From Chromera velia (taxonomy: Eukaryota; Sar; Chromeraceae): a stretch of 64,000 bases of DNA. The position numbers and the translations under genes were made by a program. The notes beneath the pieces were generated by a model. The model did not search any database and was not told the origin of the DNA. It saw only the letters and a program-made list of their open reading frames with translations. The first letter of the stretch is position 1. Every line of letters starts with the position of its first letter. The stretch covers positions 29,740 through 93,739 of the forward strand of contig JAHBMJ010002750.1 of NCBI GenBank assembly GCA_018398765.1. Direction: 5' to 3'. Below, piece by piece: positions 35,301 through 47,216 of the stretch.

Positions 35301-38300
35301 TTTCGATGCTCTCAACACGCGTATTTTTCTCTTCTCTCCCTGATACGTTCGTTCAGTTGGTGCCTCTGGAGGGTGTTGGCCACGACGACTTTGACGAGAT
35401 CATTCACGTGGCCTCTCCCCTCCAGTCATTCTTGAAAGACATCGAAACAGAGGGGGGAAGGGCGTATCAAAAAGTCAGCAGACAGAAGAAGAAAGAGAGG
35501 GCTGTCTTTCTTTCATTCAGGTAATGGCAGGCGTGCCCTTTTCCTGTTGCACCTAGCTGTTTTTCTGTGGGCAGCTCTTTTCACTTTCTTCCTGGTTCTG
35601 TTGGGCTGCAGATGACCTTGCGACGCGAAATTTGCGCAATGTTCCTTTTCTGTCTGTCTGCGTGTCTGTCTTCTTTTCTATGTGCACTTTTTCCGTTTAG
35701 TCCCTCATCCAAAGAATGTGCATTCATTCAAATAAATGTGCAGACAGAGATCGACCTGTGGGACTTGATGAGGAAGTCCGAAGACAATCAGGAGGGGCGA
35801 GGCTTCGTTGTACCCTCTGTGGGTCTCCACAGAGAACTTCTGCCTGTCAACACAAGAGTCAGTCAGTCAGTCAGTCAGTCAGTCAGTCAGTCAGTCAGTC
35901 AGTCAGTCAGTCAGTCACAGTCAGTCAGTCAGTCAGTCAGTCAGTCAGTCAGTCAGTCAGTCAGTCAGTCAGTCACTCAGTCAGTCAGTCAGTCAGTCAC
36001 TCAGTCAGTCAGTCAGTCAGTCAGTCAGTCAGTCAGTCAGTCAGTCAGTCAGTCTGTGATCGAATGGGTGAGTGCATGCGTGGGTGGATGGGTCAGTGTG
36101 TGGAGAGTGTCTCTCTTTTGCGAATCCAATCCGAAGGCACTGTTGTCCGACGAGGATGGATCTGCAGTGGGAGGGATTCTAGAAGGGAGAAACAACAGAT
36201 GATCTGCCGCAATTATATATCGACAACGGCGAATGCCAACATACATCTACAATGGCGAGAGGAAATGAATGTCCTGCTCAATCGATCTGCGGAGTGCAGC
36301 TGTTTGCTGATTTCGCTTTTTGTGTCAAAAATCAAGCTTGGGTGAAAGGCAGTGCGTTTCAATGTGTTCGTGCGTCCCTGTATGTAGTTTTGACGGATTT
36401 CTCAAGTGGCTCAGCGCAGACCGAGTAAGATGCTCTTTTCGCTACATGCCAAAACATACTTGCATGTGCATGTCCTCGTGGTTGTTGCAGGGACATGCCG
36501 CTAAGCAAAAAGACGGGCTTCGTAACATGATACTCAAACGAAGTCAGTCTGTTTCCTCCGAGGCATGTACCTGCCCCAAGGAAGGACGCTTGCAAGGTGC
36601 ATGGGATGATCGATTGAGTGGTTGCATGCGCATGCAGGTTTGTCCCTCGTCCACGTGTGTGTCAGAGTGGCTCTCTTTAGAACCATGTCCTTACCTTCTT
36701 TCGTTCATGCGTTCGCACGAAGGATTGCTGTGTAGGGTGCACTTTGATTAAGCACTCAGATCGATGCGATCCGTTGAGGAAACATTCGAGTGACTGTCAA
36801 TGAATGAATCTATCTGTGTGATTCACCGCAGAGGGTTCTGATATCTGTGAGGAGGAGCAGCAAGAGAGGGATGCGGTGAGTTTGATGTGGTGCAGGAGGG
36901 AAAGAAGGAAAACGATGAGGAGTGAATTGGGGAAAGAATGGAAAGAGGGAACTGTTGATCGCTGGCGTGACTGTTTTCTTCACTTTTTGCTTCGGAACTT
37001 CTATTTTTAAAACCACAATGGGCAGCAAACTGATGAAAAGCAAAGAGCGCCCATCATTTTTATTTCTTCAATTGACTAACGCAGAAAGAACGAAGCGCAG
37101 CTAGCGGTCGGACTGATGAATTCAGCAACTCTCACCATTCGCATGTCCTCTTCCAGTCCAGTCCCTTGGTATGAATTCTTGGCGCAATCATCCTTTTTGT
37201 TTCGCTTCCTCTGGTCAGGTCTCTGAAGGCCTTTTGGTCTTCTCTGCCAATTCAGCAGCTGGCTGTGCTCTGCTTTGCATGTCTCTGTGCTTTTCTATGT
37301 CCCTCTGCGTTTGAATTTTGTGTGCCCTTTTCCTATCCCTCTCCTCCCTTCTTTCCTTCCTTCTTTCCTTCCTTCCTTCCTGCCACGTGTGCAGAACGAG
37401 GTGTTTCCTGAATTCGAAGAGTGGGGGGCGAGGCTGAGGAGGGAAGGGAGAGAGGCACTCGACACAATGGTGCGAGGCAGACAGGGTCAAGACGCGTGGA
37501 GACTTTTTCAGTCAGTCAGTCAGTCAGTCAGTATCCGTGCATGTGGACTCGCGGTGGTTTTCATCTTCCACTTGTACTTGAAAGAACTACACAATGCAAA
37601 GGTTGAAGGAAAAGGAGCTGTGCAGCGGTTCGTCTTCTTAGAGGCAAGAAATTCACCTGAAGCACTTTTCTCTCAAGCTGTGGGAGGTCCCTCTTTTGTT
37701 CGGTCCACATCATGAAAGCAGAGCACGCACCCTTTCATCTTGCCAAACATGCAAATGAACTCACACCCTCCGACTACACCGATTCCTTCACTTTCCTGTG
37801 GCCTTGTCTCTGAAATGGGCCTTTCCCTGGACCCGCCTGCAGGGACAAGGAAGTTCTCTTCAGCTACTTTGTCTGGCGCTTCCTCAGATGGCTGGATACC
37901 CTTCTTGAAGACAGAGACACACTCCGAGAAATTCAGAGACCGGAAAGTAAGCCAGAGACAAACAAAAGAGGATTTGACGTTTGCATGCCTGTGTGTCATA
38001 CCAATTTCTTCACATATGAGCCGTCCGAATTACAAGAGAGCTGTCTGCAAGAATGAGAAAGAACAGAATATTCCAGACAGCATGTAATTAGAAAGTATGC
38101 ACAAATAGTGGTTTCCCTGTATGTGTCAGCAATGAGCCACTCATATAAGGTTTCAAAGACAGACACACAGACACACACAGACACACACACACATACACAC
38201 ACACACACACGCACGCAGGCACGCAGAGGAACACAATTGTTTGTGTGTGTCGGAGCGCAGCTTCTCTTTTGGAGGCCCATCGTTACATTCGGCGGAAAAT

Positions 38301-39954
38301 TCTCACGCAAAACCCACTGGTCGGTTGCTTCGTTGGTTGGGCAGTGGAGCGACTTTCAAGGGGATTGTTGACTGAACCCTCAATTCATTTCAAGAAACAC
38401 GCGTTTCTTTTTCTTTTCTTTTTTCGTTTCCTAGTCTCTCTCAACCACCCACCCACTAGTGGAAAAACTTCGAAACGGTCGCCACACCTAAGTGAAACTC
38501 CCATCTCTGACTGTCTGGCAATCTCTCCACAGGCGACTCTCGACCTGATCCTTCAAAAAGTCTCAAATGAGGAAGCCTCTCGAGAGAAGAACGCACAAGG
38601 GGGCGGGAAGGAAGAAACTCCAGAAACAGACGACAGGCGGGAGAGAGACCTACCTACTGAAGAAACAAATCACCGGGCCCCCATGCATTGGAAGGGAGGC
38701 TCTGTTCTCTGGAGACTGTACAGTCTGGATGTTTGTGGGGTCGTTTTCGTGTTCCACGAGAACGAGTCCAAGGGCCCCGATGCGAGAGGGGAGAAGACTT
38801 CGTCTATCAGGGTGAGAGCATGCATGGATTGGTGGGGACATGGGGGCGGTGGTCATCTTCCTTCATGCTGTCGTTGATGCGTTTGTTTTTCTCTTTTTTT
38901 TTTTCCCTCCTCGATCCTTCATTTCGTCCCTTTGTTACACACTGCTGGAGAGGGAAGGAATCTCTCAGCGACATGTTCGATTCTAAAAGTGATGCATGTG
39001 TGCGTCCTTCCTTTTGGATTGTGGCCTTTTTATCGAATCAGTTGCCTGCCATACAAGACGCAAGATCCTTGTTTTCGACTAGACCTGGGTGTGTATGCAG
39101 GTGTGTGAGAGAGTTTGTGTATGTGTGTACGTGGCTGCATTCCTTTTGCCTATTCTACTTGTATGCCCTGCAGCCTCGCGGCTGGGCCGAATCGCTCTTC
39201 GACCCCCAGGCGTCTCTCCTTCCCGTCCTTGATCGTGCCTCCAGGCTCCTCGGGGGGAAGGGGGCAACTTCCCATTCCTCCGAAGACCAGTCGAGTGGCC
39301 TCCTTATGGCAGTCCCTCTTTTCGCAGACGCGCCTCGAATGTCCAAGCTCGCAGCATTTCTCTTGGAGGCAGAAACGGAAACGAGAGGGCCAAAAGGGGG
39401 AAGCACGGATAAGGAAGAGAAGATGTGGGATCTTGCTCTTAGCGCTGCAGCAGTGTGTGTGTACCGACTCAATCTGCTGGAAATCTCGTCAGTCTGTTTT
39501 CCTGTGCCTGCGCTTGCATGTCTGTCACACTCTGATACGCAATTGCCATTCATCTGAAGCTACATTTTTGTGCTTGCATCTTTCCGTTGTTTTGGCTGAT
39601 CTGCTCTTGGAAGGCGTCCTTGACCGTTTCAGACAAGAGTTTGCTACATTTGAACTCTGTTGAATTGTGAGTGGCAGCATTGTAATTGTTTTTATTTGTC
39701 TTTTTCCTAATAATACTGCGTTGTTGTTGCTTTGTGTGTGCAGGGGAGTCCTCCTCCTCGATGGTCTTGGGTCTGCACCCCCCATGTGGCACCCTCAAGG
39801 TCGGTCGGCCTGTGCATGGGTGTGCCAGCCTGTTTGAGTGCCTGTCCTTCTTTGTGCCTTTCTGCTGACTGTATGCCTTATCGGGGAAAGTGCGTAAGTA
39901 AGTGTGCGTGTGTGCATGTGTGCATGTGAGCGTGTGAGCGTGTGAGCGTGTGCG

Positions 39955-39995
<41 letters not shown>

Positions 39996-42751
39996 AAGAC
40001 AGAGAGAAGCATGTGTTTGTGCATAGGACCATTCTTGGTGTGCCTGCGTACACGCGCGTGCGTCTGTGTGGTTCATCTGTAAGTCAGGAGTGGTGTCATT
40101 TACCCGAGATCGCAGCACTTGCAGTACGTATCATTGAGAAAAGAATTGGTTTTGATCTCGATCGTAGCAATCCAATTGTTAGATGCTTCGACTGATCGGA
40201 GAGAAACATCGTCCCTTGCCCCCGCGTGCCACGCCCTTCTTTTTCTTTGCAGGCGTTGACTCTTTCATCCAAAAACTGATCCGCTGGCCCAGGGACAAAA
40301 GTCTCTTCGCAGCTCGGTCGGCCCTCTTCCCTCCGTTTTCCAATAGACCTCTTCAGACAGACTTCCCAGTCCTCCCTCCGTACTTGGAGACAAGACCCGA
40401 GGCCCCCCGACTCGTGTTCCCGAAGTTTGACGGCGAGAGGGAAAGAAGGGAGAATCCGTTCTTCTACTCTATCCCCTGGCCTCTCCCACAGGTAGGTCAG
40501 AGGAATCAAGAGAGAGAGGGCTGAAGTGATACGTAAGAAGAACGTTTGTACGTCGCTCCCATGCCTTGGCCTGCAAACCTAGGGGCTGCGTCTAGGCTTC
40601 TCTCTTCGTATGCACCTATCATGCAGCTTCCATTCAGTCGCGAATGTTTTTCGTCTTTTTTTGTCCCAGCACTGCATGAAATTTTGTGGGAAACTCCTTT
40701 TTTGACTCGATTTCTTTTATCTGTCTGCAGGGGTACCGGCACGTGGTCCTCGATAGGATTGTCGAAGCCTCGGAAAGAGAAAAGGCGAAGGGGGAGAAAG
40801 ACAGAAACAAAGAGAAGGAGAAGGAGGGGGATTCTGTTCTGCAGGCGGGGGAGCTCAGAGGGCTTGTGGATCGGCAAGCCCCTAGGCCTCTCCGTCTTCG
40901 TTTTCCCTGTCTGCTTCCTCCCCTTTCAAATACAGCAAATCAGCCTTTTTCTGCCGGCGTGCCCCCTCTCATGGACCTCGGTCGCGATCGCGTAGGACAA
41001 GGAGAGAGTGCAGTTGAGGCCGGGAGGAGAGACGGTACGAGCAGACTGGTGGATGCATCTGGAGTCCGCATGTCGTGGAGGGCGTCTTCGAGTGAGGCCG
41101 ACATGGCTCTCGAAAGACTGCTCCTCGAGATTGGAGATGAGCTTTCCCTTGGAATGAACGAGAACTCCCGATCATCTATAGGTGTCGGGGAGGAGACGCT
41201 CAGACGTGCCTCTCGTAGTGCGTCGTCGTCGCCTTCAGGCAGAAGAGGAGAGAGAGAAGGGGAGGGGAGGACGAGGACCCAAACGGCAGGAGGAGCACAG
41301 AGGTCCAAGCAGACGGCCCAGCAGACAATTCCGACCTCTGCATCTTCTCCTTCGTCTGCCGCGTCGCCGGATAAGAGGAATTCGGGAGGAGAGGGAGAAA
41401 TCCGGAAGAAGGGCAAAGAGCAGAGTTTGTTTGTAGTTGATGTTGAGAACAAGATGCGCGCTTTTAAGGTTAGTGGAGATTTATGGACAGAGATAAAACT
41501 ACGATTGGGTACTTGAGCTTGTTGTTCCCCCTTTCTCCCTCCCTGGTAGTCTGTCTGGTTCTTTGCCCCTTCCTGTGCTTTCTTCGCACGAAAAACAACT
41601 GGACAGCTGCTCGAGAGTTATATGATGCACGAAGCGTTGTTGTCTTTCTCATGCCTAATCTTCTGAGTGCTTTTCTTTGCCCCTTTTCATTTCGCGCGGT
41701 GCGTCTACTCGTTTCTCGATATATTCCCATCCATTGCTTGTCTGCTTGCAGAAGTTTGTATCGAAGTGCACAGGCGCCATGGGATTACACATGCACCCTG
41801 TAAGTCAGAGAACAAATCGGTTGCACGGTTATCCTATCAGCTGTGCTTGTCAGTATTTTGTCGCATAATGCTGGTAGGGTGTCAAGGGAGAAGCAATAAG
41901 TGGGGTTGTGGTCGGCCAGTGTCCTTAGGCTTCAAATTCTACACGTGTTTCGTCTTTTGGGCTGACAGTGTAAGTCAAATAGGATTTTGTCTGAAAACGG
42001 TGAAGTCCCTCGTTTTCTTTTGAGACTCTACAAGTTCATGTTTCTCTCTGCGTGACCTTTTTTTTCATTCTTCCTTTCTATTTTTCACTCTTTGTTGGCA
42101 TCCCTGCAGATAGCTGTGGATTCGGGTGCTCTGGCTGCCTTTCGTGTAGCGATCTGTCGGTCCGCCCTTTCGCAGCCTTCCCAGTTCGAAGCCCTCATTT
42201 TGTCTCTGACAGCCTCGGACGCACTCGCACAGGAAATGAAGGGGGAGGTGCACAGACTGATTGAGAGTGCAGGAGGGAGAGTTGTGGACCCTGACGACGA
42301 ATCGACAAAGTCTCGACTTGCACTGGAACTCCTCATTGCCGAGACTGTACATGAGTCCATTGTCCTGCCCGCATACATGCAGAAACCAGCGGCAGTCCCC
42401 GCACCCGTACAGCAGCCCGGGGTTTCCCTGCCCACAGCTCCAGGCGCTCAGCATTCCAGTGTAAATGCAAGTGGGGGGCTTCAGAGTCCCCCCAGCAAGC
42501 CCGTAGGACCAGTGCGGCCCCACTTCACTCCTCGACCGGGCAGTTCGGAGACCCCCCCCGACACCCAGAGAGACCCAGGAACAGAGAGAGGATACAGGGG
42601 GAAGATGGAGGAAAATGCAGAAGCTGTGAGTGAATTCCACGAGGGGGAGCTCAAGGTTGAGTCTGAGGAAACAGAGGGGGGGGAGAAGCTGCCTCGAAAG
42701 CCTTATTCAAGAGACGCTTCTCCGGTCGGGAGGGGGAGACTAGGCCCGTAA
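32328..42751 (+). CDS. Long multi-exon protein with an N-terminal alpha/beta-hydrolase domain
   Basis: Exons (most phases agree): 32328-32409, 32550-32813, 33165-33265, 33556-33668, 34006-34066, about 34225-34260, 34418-34487, 34831-34934, 35357-about 35490, 35744-35857, 36491-36542, 36832-36875, 37395-37510, 37843-37946, 38533-38811, 39174-39454, 39744-39799, 40253-40491, 40731-41468, 41752-41799, 42110-42751. Hydrolase landmarks: strand RLAIFSHGRGSDL, then IIAYDFPGYGKFEG, nucleophile elbow LLWGFSMGTG (Ser), LLLLHGTEDELFP (acid Asp) and GVGHDDFDEI (His), so the catalytic triad looks complete. This layout resembles the ABHD17/FAM108 hydrolases, thioesterases about 300 residues long. Here more than 700 further residues follow with no recognised domain (FSYFVWRFLRWLDTLLED; GVLLLDGLGSAPPMWHPQ; Lys/Glu-rich and Pro/Ser-rich tails). 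All later exons chain on one strand, favouring one gene, but two adjacent genes cannot be excluded; the joins near 34200 and 37946/38533 are uncertain. Confidence 0.7.
35095..35220. repeat. (CA)n-rich intronic simple repeat
   Basis: CACA/CACC/CAGA-type repeats with a run of C near 35180-35190, within an intron of the hydrolase gene. Confidence 0.9.
35858..36056 (+). repeat. (TCAG)n microsatellite starting at a splice donor
   Basis: About 200 bases of almost perfect GTCA/TCAG tetranucleotide repeat, beginning with the donor gtcagt of the exon ending at 35857. Similar short arrays follow donors at 34935 and 37511 in the same gene. Confidence 0.95.
38158..38225. repeat. (CA)n intronic microsatellite
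   Basis: ACAC runs mixed with ACAG units, in the intron between the exons at 37843 and 38533. Confidence 0.9.
39897..40004. repeat. (TG)n intronic microsatellite
   Basis: GTGTGAGC units passing into a pure TG run, about 100 bases after the donor at 39800. Confidence 0.9.
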
Positions 42752-43415
42752 ATGCCTTCCATTTCTGTGCAGTCATGCAATCAGTGGCAATGAAAAATGT
42801 GTTTTATGTAAGAACTCCAACGCACTCTTTATTTGTGTATGTTTTGTGTGTTTAGTTGGATCGGTGTCCACATAAGTCTTTCACAGTCATTTCGTATCTG
42901 ATTTTATGAAAGCCCTCTGAAAACGCATTTAGCAGAAAGACATCTGTTACAAATCGAAGGTTCCTATCAAATCAAAACAACTGGAACCTCAATCAAATGC
43001 ATAATACTAAATCTAATATAAATTGGTTAAATAAAATTCCGCTATATGAAGTCTGCCAGTGTACTATGTTTCTAAGTGGACATTTTCTTTGAAAAATGAG
43101 ATCCGAAAAGATTGCATATACATAAACTTGAACCTTAGCGTAATTAAACCAATATAGTATATTAACTTAAAATTTGGTCTTATATCTAGCCTTATATAAT
43201 TGATTGTCTAAAAAAAACACATTGGTTCACCTATAAGTATTCTGAAAAAGAAATATATACATGGCTTAAATGCTAGTTGAATTGTTGAAAATTTTTTTAT
43301 AACTGGTGGTTCACCGCTGAGTTACGGGTTCTAACCATCGTAATATTCATTTATTTAGTTATTCATTCTTAATTTCATTCTTGATTCCTGTAGAAAACTT
43401 ATCAAACTATATAGG
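42752..43415. other. AT-rich 3' flank without genes
   Basis: No supportable coding sequence. AT-rich from about 42850. Confidence 0.6.
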
Positions 43416-44046
43416 GGCCGCGCACTAAAGATTATTGGGAACCTAGTTTCCAAAGAGGTTTGGGACCTCCCCCCCCTTTTCTTATTTAAATTGTCAACCC
43501 CCCCCTAAATTCATGCCGTAGCGCGCCCTGGCCCCTGGGTCTGGCAACTTGAACTTGAAGGCCTTTTTTTGACTTTTCTTGATATCAATAAGGCTGCACA
43601 AAAAAAATCGGAAGTACGTGCTTGCGCGTACGTATAGCATCAATTATTTGAGGGGGATAGAGGGGGAAGGGGGGTTCTTGAGGGGGTCTGACCTAGGCGA
43701 TTGACATTGGCTCAATAAATTGGAAATAACCCTCCTCCCCCCCCCCCCCNNNNNNNNNNNNNNNNNNNNNNNNNNNNNNNNNNNNNNNNNNNNNNNNNNN
43801 NNNNNNNNNNNNNNNNNNNNNNNNNNNNNNNNNNNNNNNNNNNNNNNNNNNNNNNNNNNNNNNNNNNNNNNNNNNNNNNNNNNNNNNNNNNNNNNNNNNN
43901 NNNNNNNNNNNNNNNNNNNNNNNNNNNNNNNNNNNNNNNNNNNNNNNNNNNNNNNNNNNNNNNNNNNNNNNNNNNNNNNNNNNNNNNNNNNNNNNNNNNN
44001 CCCCCCTTTGGAAACTAGGTTTCCAATAATTTTTAGTACGCGGCCC
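43416..44046. mobile_element. Terminal-inverted-repeat element spanning the second assembly gap (MITE-like)
   Basis: The left end 43416-43458 (ggggccgcgcactaaagatt ... cctagtttccaaag) is the near-perfect reverse complement of the right end about 44005-44046 (ctttggaaactaggtttcca ... gcggcccc): about 42 bases with few mismatches. The possible 3-bp flanking duplication ATA is too short to be certain. Inside are a poly-C edge, AT-poor sequence and 251 unknown bases (43750-44000). A full-length protein-coding transposon does not fit the visible space, so it is probably non-autonomous. Confidence 0.7.
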
Positions 44047-44502
44047 CATATTATATAAATTTATTTTTCATATTTTCTATAAATAAAACTAATATATTAC
44101 TATAAATTAAACGTAAAATCAAGTTTTATAAATCAGACTATGATCGATATTTATACTTTAATAACTTGAAATCTAGTTTAAATTCCTTTTTTAAAAAAAG
44201 TTCAACAACACTAGAGTGAAAATTACACATAGCATAACTTTATGGCATAACTTTATGCAACAGCAAGTCAATTGTTCGTAAAACCACTAATAGTCAACAG
44301 CTCTCAATCTGTCAAAAATTGAAACTGCCTATACTCTATACATATGTGCCTCTCTGTCTTATTTAGTCTGGTTAAAGTAACTGTTTTCTCATCGTTCCTT
44401 TACACTTTAAACCCCGGCGCTCCCTAGTCCCCGCAAAAAGAGACGGACAGGAGCGTCTGCGGGGCAAAGTCGCTCAGCCTGTGTGGAACAGTTTCACCTG
44501 AT
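44047..44502. other. AT-rich spacer
   Basis: No gene seen. The missing 3' exons of the ankyrin fragment that reads leftwards into this stretch were not found. Confidence 0.5.
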
Positions 44503-44862
44503 TCACTTAGATTCACTCACCATGTTTGTATCAATGCCTCTCTGCACCAGAAGCTCTGCCATCTCTCTGGTTCGACTTGCAAGCACTTGGTACGGTTCTT
44601 TTACTAACCGCCTGTGTTTGTAGACGCACAAGTGGAGGGCCATGCAGCCCCATCCATCTGTAGCGTTGATGTCTGCCCCAGCATTGAGGAGCACCTGCGC
44701 ACTGTTGATTGCATCCCACTCTGCTGCTATATGGAGAGGTGTTTTTTGATTGGCATGCACAGCCTCCTGACTGGCATTATGGGATAGAAGCATTTGCATG
44801 ACTTCAAAAAAATCCCGGAGCTCTGTTGGGGTAGACTCGTTATCTGCCCAGGCTCTAACTTA
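44503..44862 (-). pseudogene. Ankyrin-repeat gene fragment
   Basis: About 120 codons encode two ankyrin repeats: KTPLHIAAEWDAINSAQVLL then NAGADINATDGWGCMALHLC, followed by EMAELLVQRGIDTNM. The segment runs into a good donor at ATG|gtgagt (about 44521), so it is an exon rather than a terminal ORF, but no downstream exon was found. Upstream, a T7 run near 44808-44814 and two short minus ORFs (44855-45094, 45102-45365, the latter with a possible donor after LLHSL) may be remains of 5' exons. It is likely a truncated member of the ankyrin family also present at 56-60 kb. Ankyrin repeats bind proteins; this piece is probably not functional. Confidence 0.55.
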
Positions 44863-45735
44863 AAGTCATCCTTTGTCTGCAGAGGCACAGCAATTCATTA
44901 ACATCAAGAAGCAGGTGCAAGAGAAGAAATGTGTCGCACCTGCAGACTTGCCCCCACCTAATCCTTTGGGATCGTAAAAATAACCTCAGCTCTCTGTCTC
45001 CCCTCCTTTTTCTTCTTTGACTCACATCAATGTGTCTCCTGCTTTGTGCGACCTTTCCTCCAGAGAGGTTGAGAATCTGTGTGAGATGCCTCATGAAGAA
45101 GTCAATGTGGTACCAGGGAGTGAAGGAGACGACGAAAAAATTTTTTTTCTTCCTCCGTCTGATGGTGAGGAGGGAAAGAAAAGAGATCCGTTCGAAGTAT
45201 CAGATGAGTATGCATGGGAATTCGTTTAGGTCCTTCATGCACTGCAGAAATAGGATACAATGTCATTAGGGGCCGGGGCTGCTCTACACTGTCTTGTATC
45301 TCCTTACCTTCGTTCTCCCCGTCTGCGTCAGCTTTACCAGAAGCTTCAATCAGAGTGCTCGACAATGTATCATATCTCCAAATTCATTTTTTTTTTCTTT
45401 AATTACCCCTAGACTACAGGATTGATGTAAATAACAAGTTTTTTTATAGATGAATTTTGATTTAGTATCATAAGAAACATGTTTGAGTGTTTGGCTAACT
45501 TCAGCCAATCAGCCAGCCAAAGGCTCTTTTTTGGCTTAGCTTTAGTGCTAAATCAATTTAACATCTCTAGTTTTATATGTTTCAAGTTATTTTTTTCTAA
45601 TTGTGACTCAACTTGTAAGTCAAAATGATACATTAACTGGATCGTTTAAATGTACGGTTTAATAGCATTCTTTATGTTATTAAAGTAACATAAACACCTG
45701 AACAACCGAAAACAGCTCATTAACTAAGATAACCA

Positions 45736-45790
45736 TCAATGTTTAACACAAACAACACACAGACCTAGGCACAGACACAGAGACATAAAG

Positions 45791-45823
<33 letters not shown>

Positions 45824-45835
45824 TACAGACATACA

Positions 45836-45878
<43 letters not shown>

Positions 45879-45909
45879 ACACACAGACACACACACAGAC
45901 ACAGACACA

Positions 45910-45941
<32 letters not shown>

Positions 45942-45965
45942 ACAACACAAAAGACGCACACACAG

Positions 45966-46005
<40 letters not shown>

Positions 46006-46115
46006 AGACACAGACACAGACACAGACACAGACTCACTCACTCACTCACTCACTCACTCACTCGCTCACTTACTCGCTCACTCACTCACTCACTCACTCA
46101 CTCACTCACTCTCGC
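45736..46115. repeat. Large (CA)n / (CAGA)n / (CTCA)n microsatellite cluster
   Basis: About 300 bases of ACAC and CACAGA repeats with one GAGA interruption (about 45926-45940), then about 80 bases of CTCA tetranucleotide. Open frames on the minus strand (Cys/Val strings) are artefacts. Confidence 0.95.
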
Positions 46116-46889
46116 CCACGCACATGCACAGTGCCGCACGCACATATCGCGGACGCCCTGAGGCTCTGCCCAGGCTCCTTGCTTTCATACGCATGCTCAT
46201 AAACAGTTATTCGTTGAGGCTGATGTTGACTTCAGAAAAAAGATGTGCACACACGTCTACAAGGTCGCATTTCAGGTCTCTTACGAAAACGACGCGAGAA
46301 TGGCAGCGTTATTAATTCAACTAACATGAAGGAACTCAGTGAACGCCTTCTTTCTTTCTTTTCAAAGTTCACTCCTTTCAATGTAACCGGTCTCTACTGT
46401 ACCCATTGCTTCGGCTCAGAGGGCCATCCTTCCTCATCGCCTCTAGCTGCGTCCTCCCCCCTCTGTTGTGCTCCTGCCCCACCACCACACGCATGAGAAG
46501 GAACTCTGTCAATTCATCATTCATTCGTTCGATCATTCATTCATCGGATAGACATGATTGAGGGAAGCTGTACTCACTCAGTCACTCATTGATTCTTCAC
46601 TCATTCAAACGGGCGGTTGGGTGGCGCAGTGACGGGTGGATGGGCTGGATCGGTACCGTCTATATGGGAAAGGAATCCTAAAGAGTCAGACGTAATTTCT
46701 CCCCCCCCTTTCCTTCCTTCGTCCGCTCGCTCTCGAATCCGAGAGGTTGACTGATGACGCGAATGCCGATGCCCAAACTTCATTTTATCGACCCAAATTC
46801 TCCTTCTCCTGCCCCCCCCTCAGAAAAAGATAATCAAGGCCACAAAGGTACCGTCAAACCTTCTTCCGTCTCCTATCTGGTTGCTGAGC
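46116..46889. other. Spacer with CATT/TCAT-type simple sequence
   Basis: No supportable gene. It contains short ATTC repeats near 46515-46605 and the 3' flank of the small minus-strand gene. Confidence 0.5.
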
Positions 46890-47216
46890 TTAGGCTTGTC
46901 TGACAAGAGAGACTCTCCCAGATCTGAGGAGGATCTCGAAGTCCTTCTTGATCTGCTCAGGGGAAGCAGCCAGCATGACTCTGTAGGTGTACTCCAAGTC
47001 CTCCAGAGACATCTTCCCACCCTCCAACTTCATTCCGTTTCCAATCTCCTTATTCAAGTCATCGAGGCTCTTGATGGGCAACTCGGTGTCCCCTTCCGTC
47101 AACCTCTGGAGCTCTTTTGCGGCATCCAGGTCCATCCCTCCCTCCTTTCCGAAGGCTTCGTGAATTGCCCTGACCATCTTCTTTTGGTCAGGGGTCAGCT
47201 GAGGAAGAGAAGACAT
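46890..47216 (-). CDS. Small single-exon protein, distantly EF-hand-like
   Basis: 108-residue uninterrupted frame from MSSLPQLTPDQKKMVRAIHE to LLRSGRVSLVRQA. The ATG at 47214-47216 was preferred over an in-frame upstream Met because conserved-looking sequence begins there. The helix-loop-helix style (AFGKEGGMDLDAAKELQRLT; GGKMSLEDLEYTYRVMLAAS) recalls centrin/calmodulin-type small proteins, but neither loop has the standard Ca2+-binding D-x-D-x-D-G pattern, so calcium binding is unlikely or lost. It is one of the few intronless and intact genes here. Function unknown. Confidence 0.6.
   Translation of the reverse strand: MSSLPQLTPDQKKMVRAIHEAFGKEGGMDLDAAKELQRLTEGDTELPIKSLDDLNKEIGNGMKLEGGKMSLEDLEYTYRVMLAASPEQIKKDFEILLRSGRVSLVRQA

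Noticed and set aside
35567-36345. Two overlapping ORFs of about 210 codons with Ser-Val-Gln repeats
   Set aside because: They are produced by the (TCAG)n array; only the part before the donor at 35858 is coding.
43263-43340. tRNA-like A box (tggcttaaatgc) and B box (gggttctaacc) suggesting a tRNA or SINE
   Set aside because: No cloverleaf with an acceptor stem could be drawn and the spacing is loose; chance similarity cannot be excluded.
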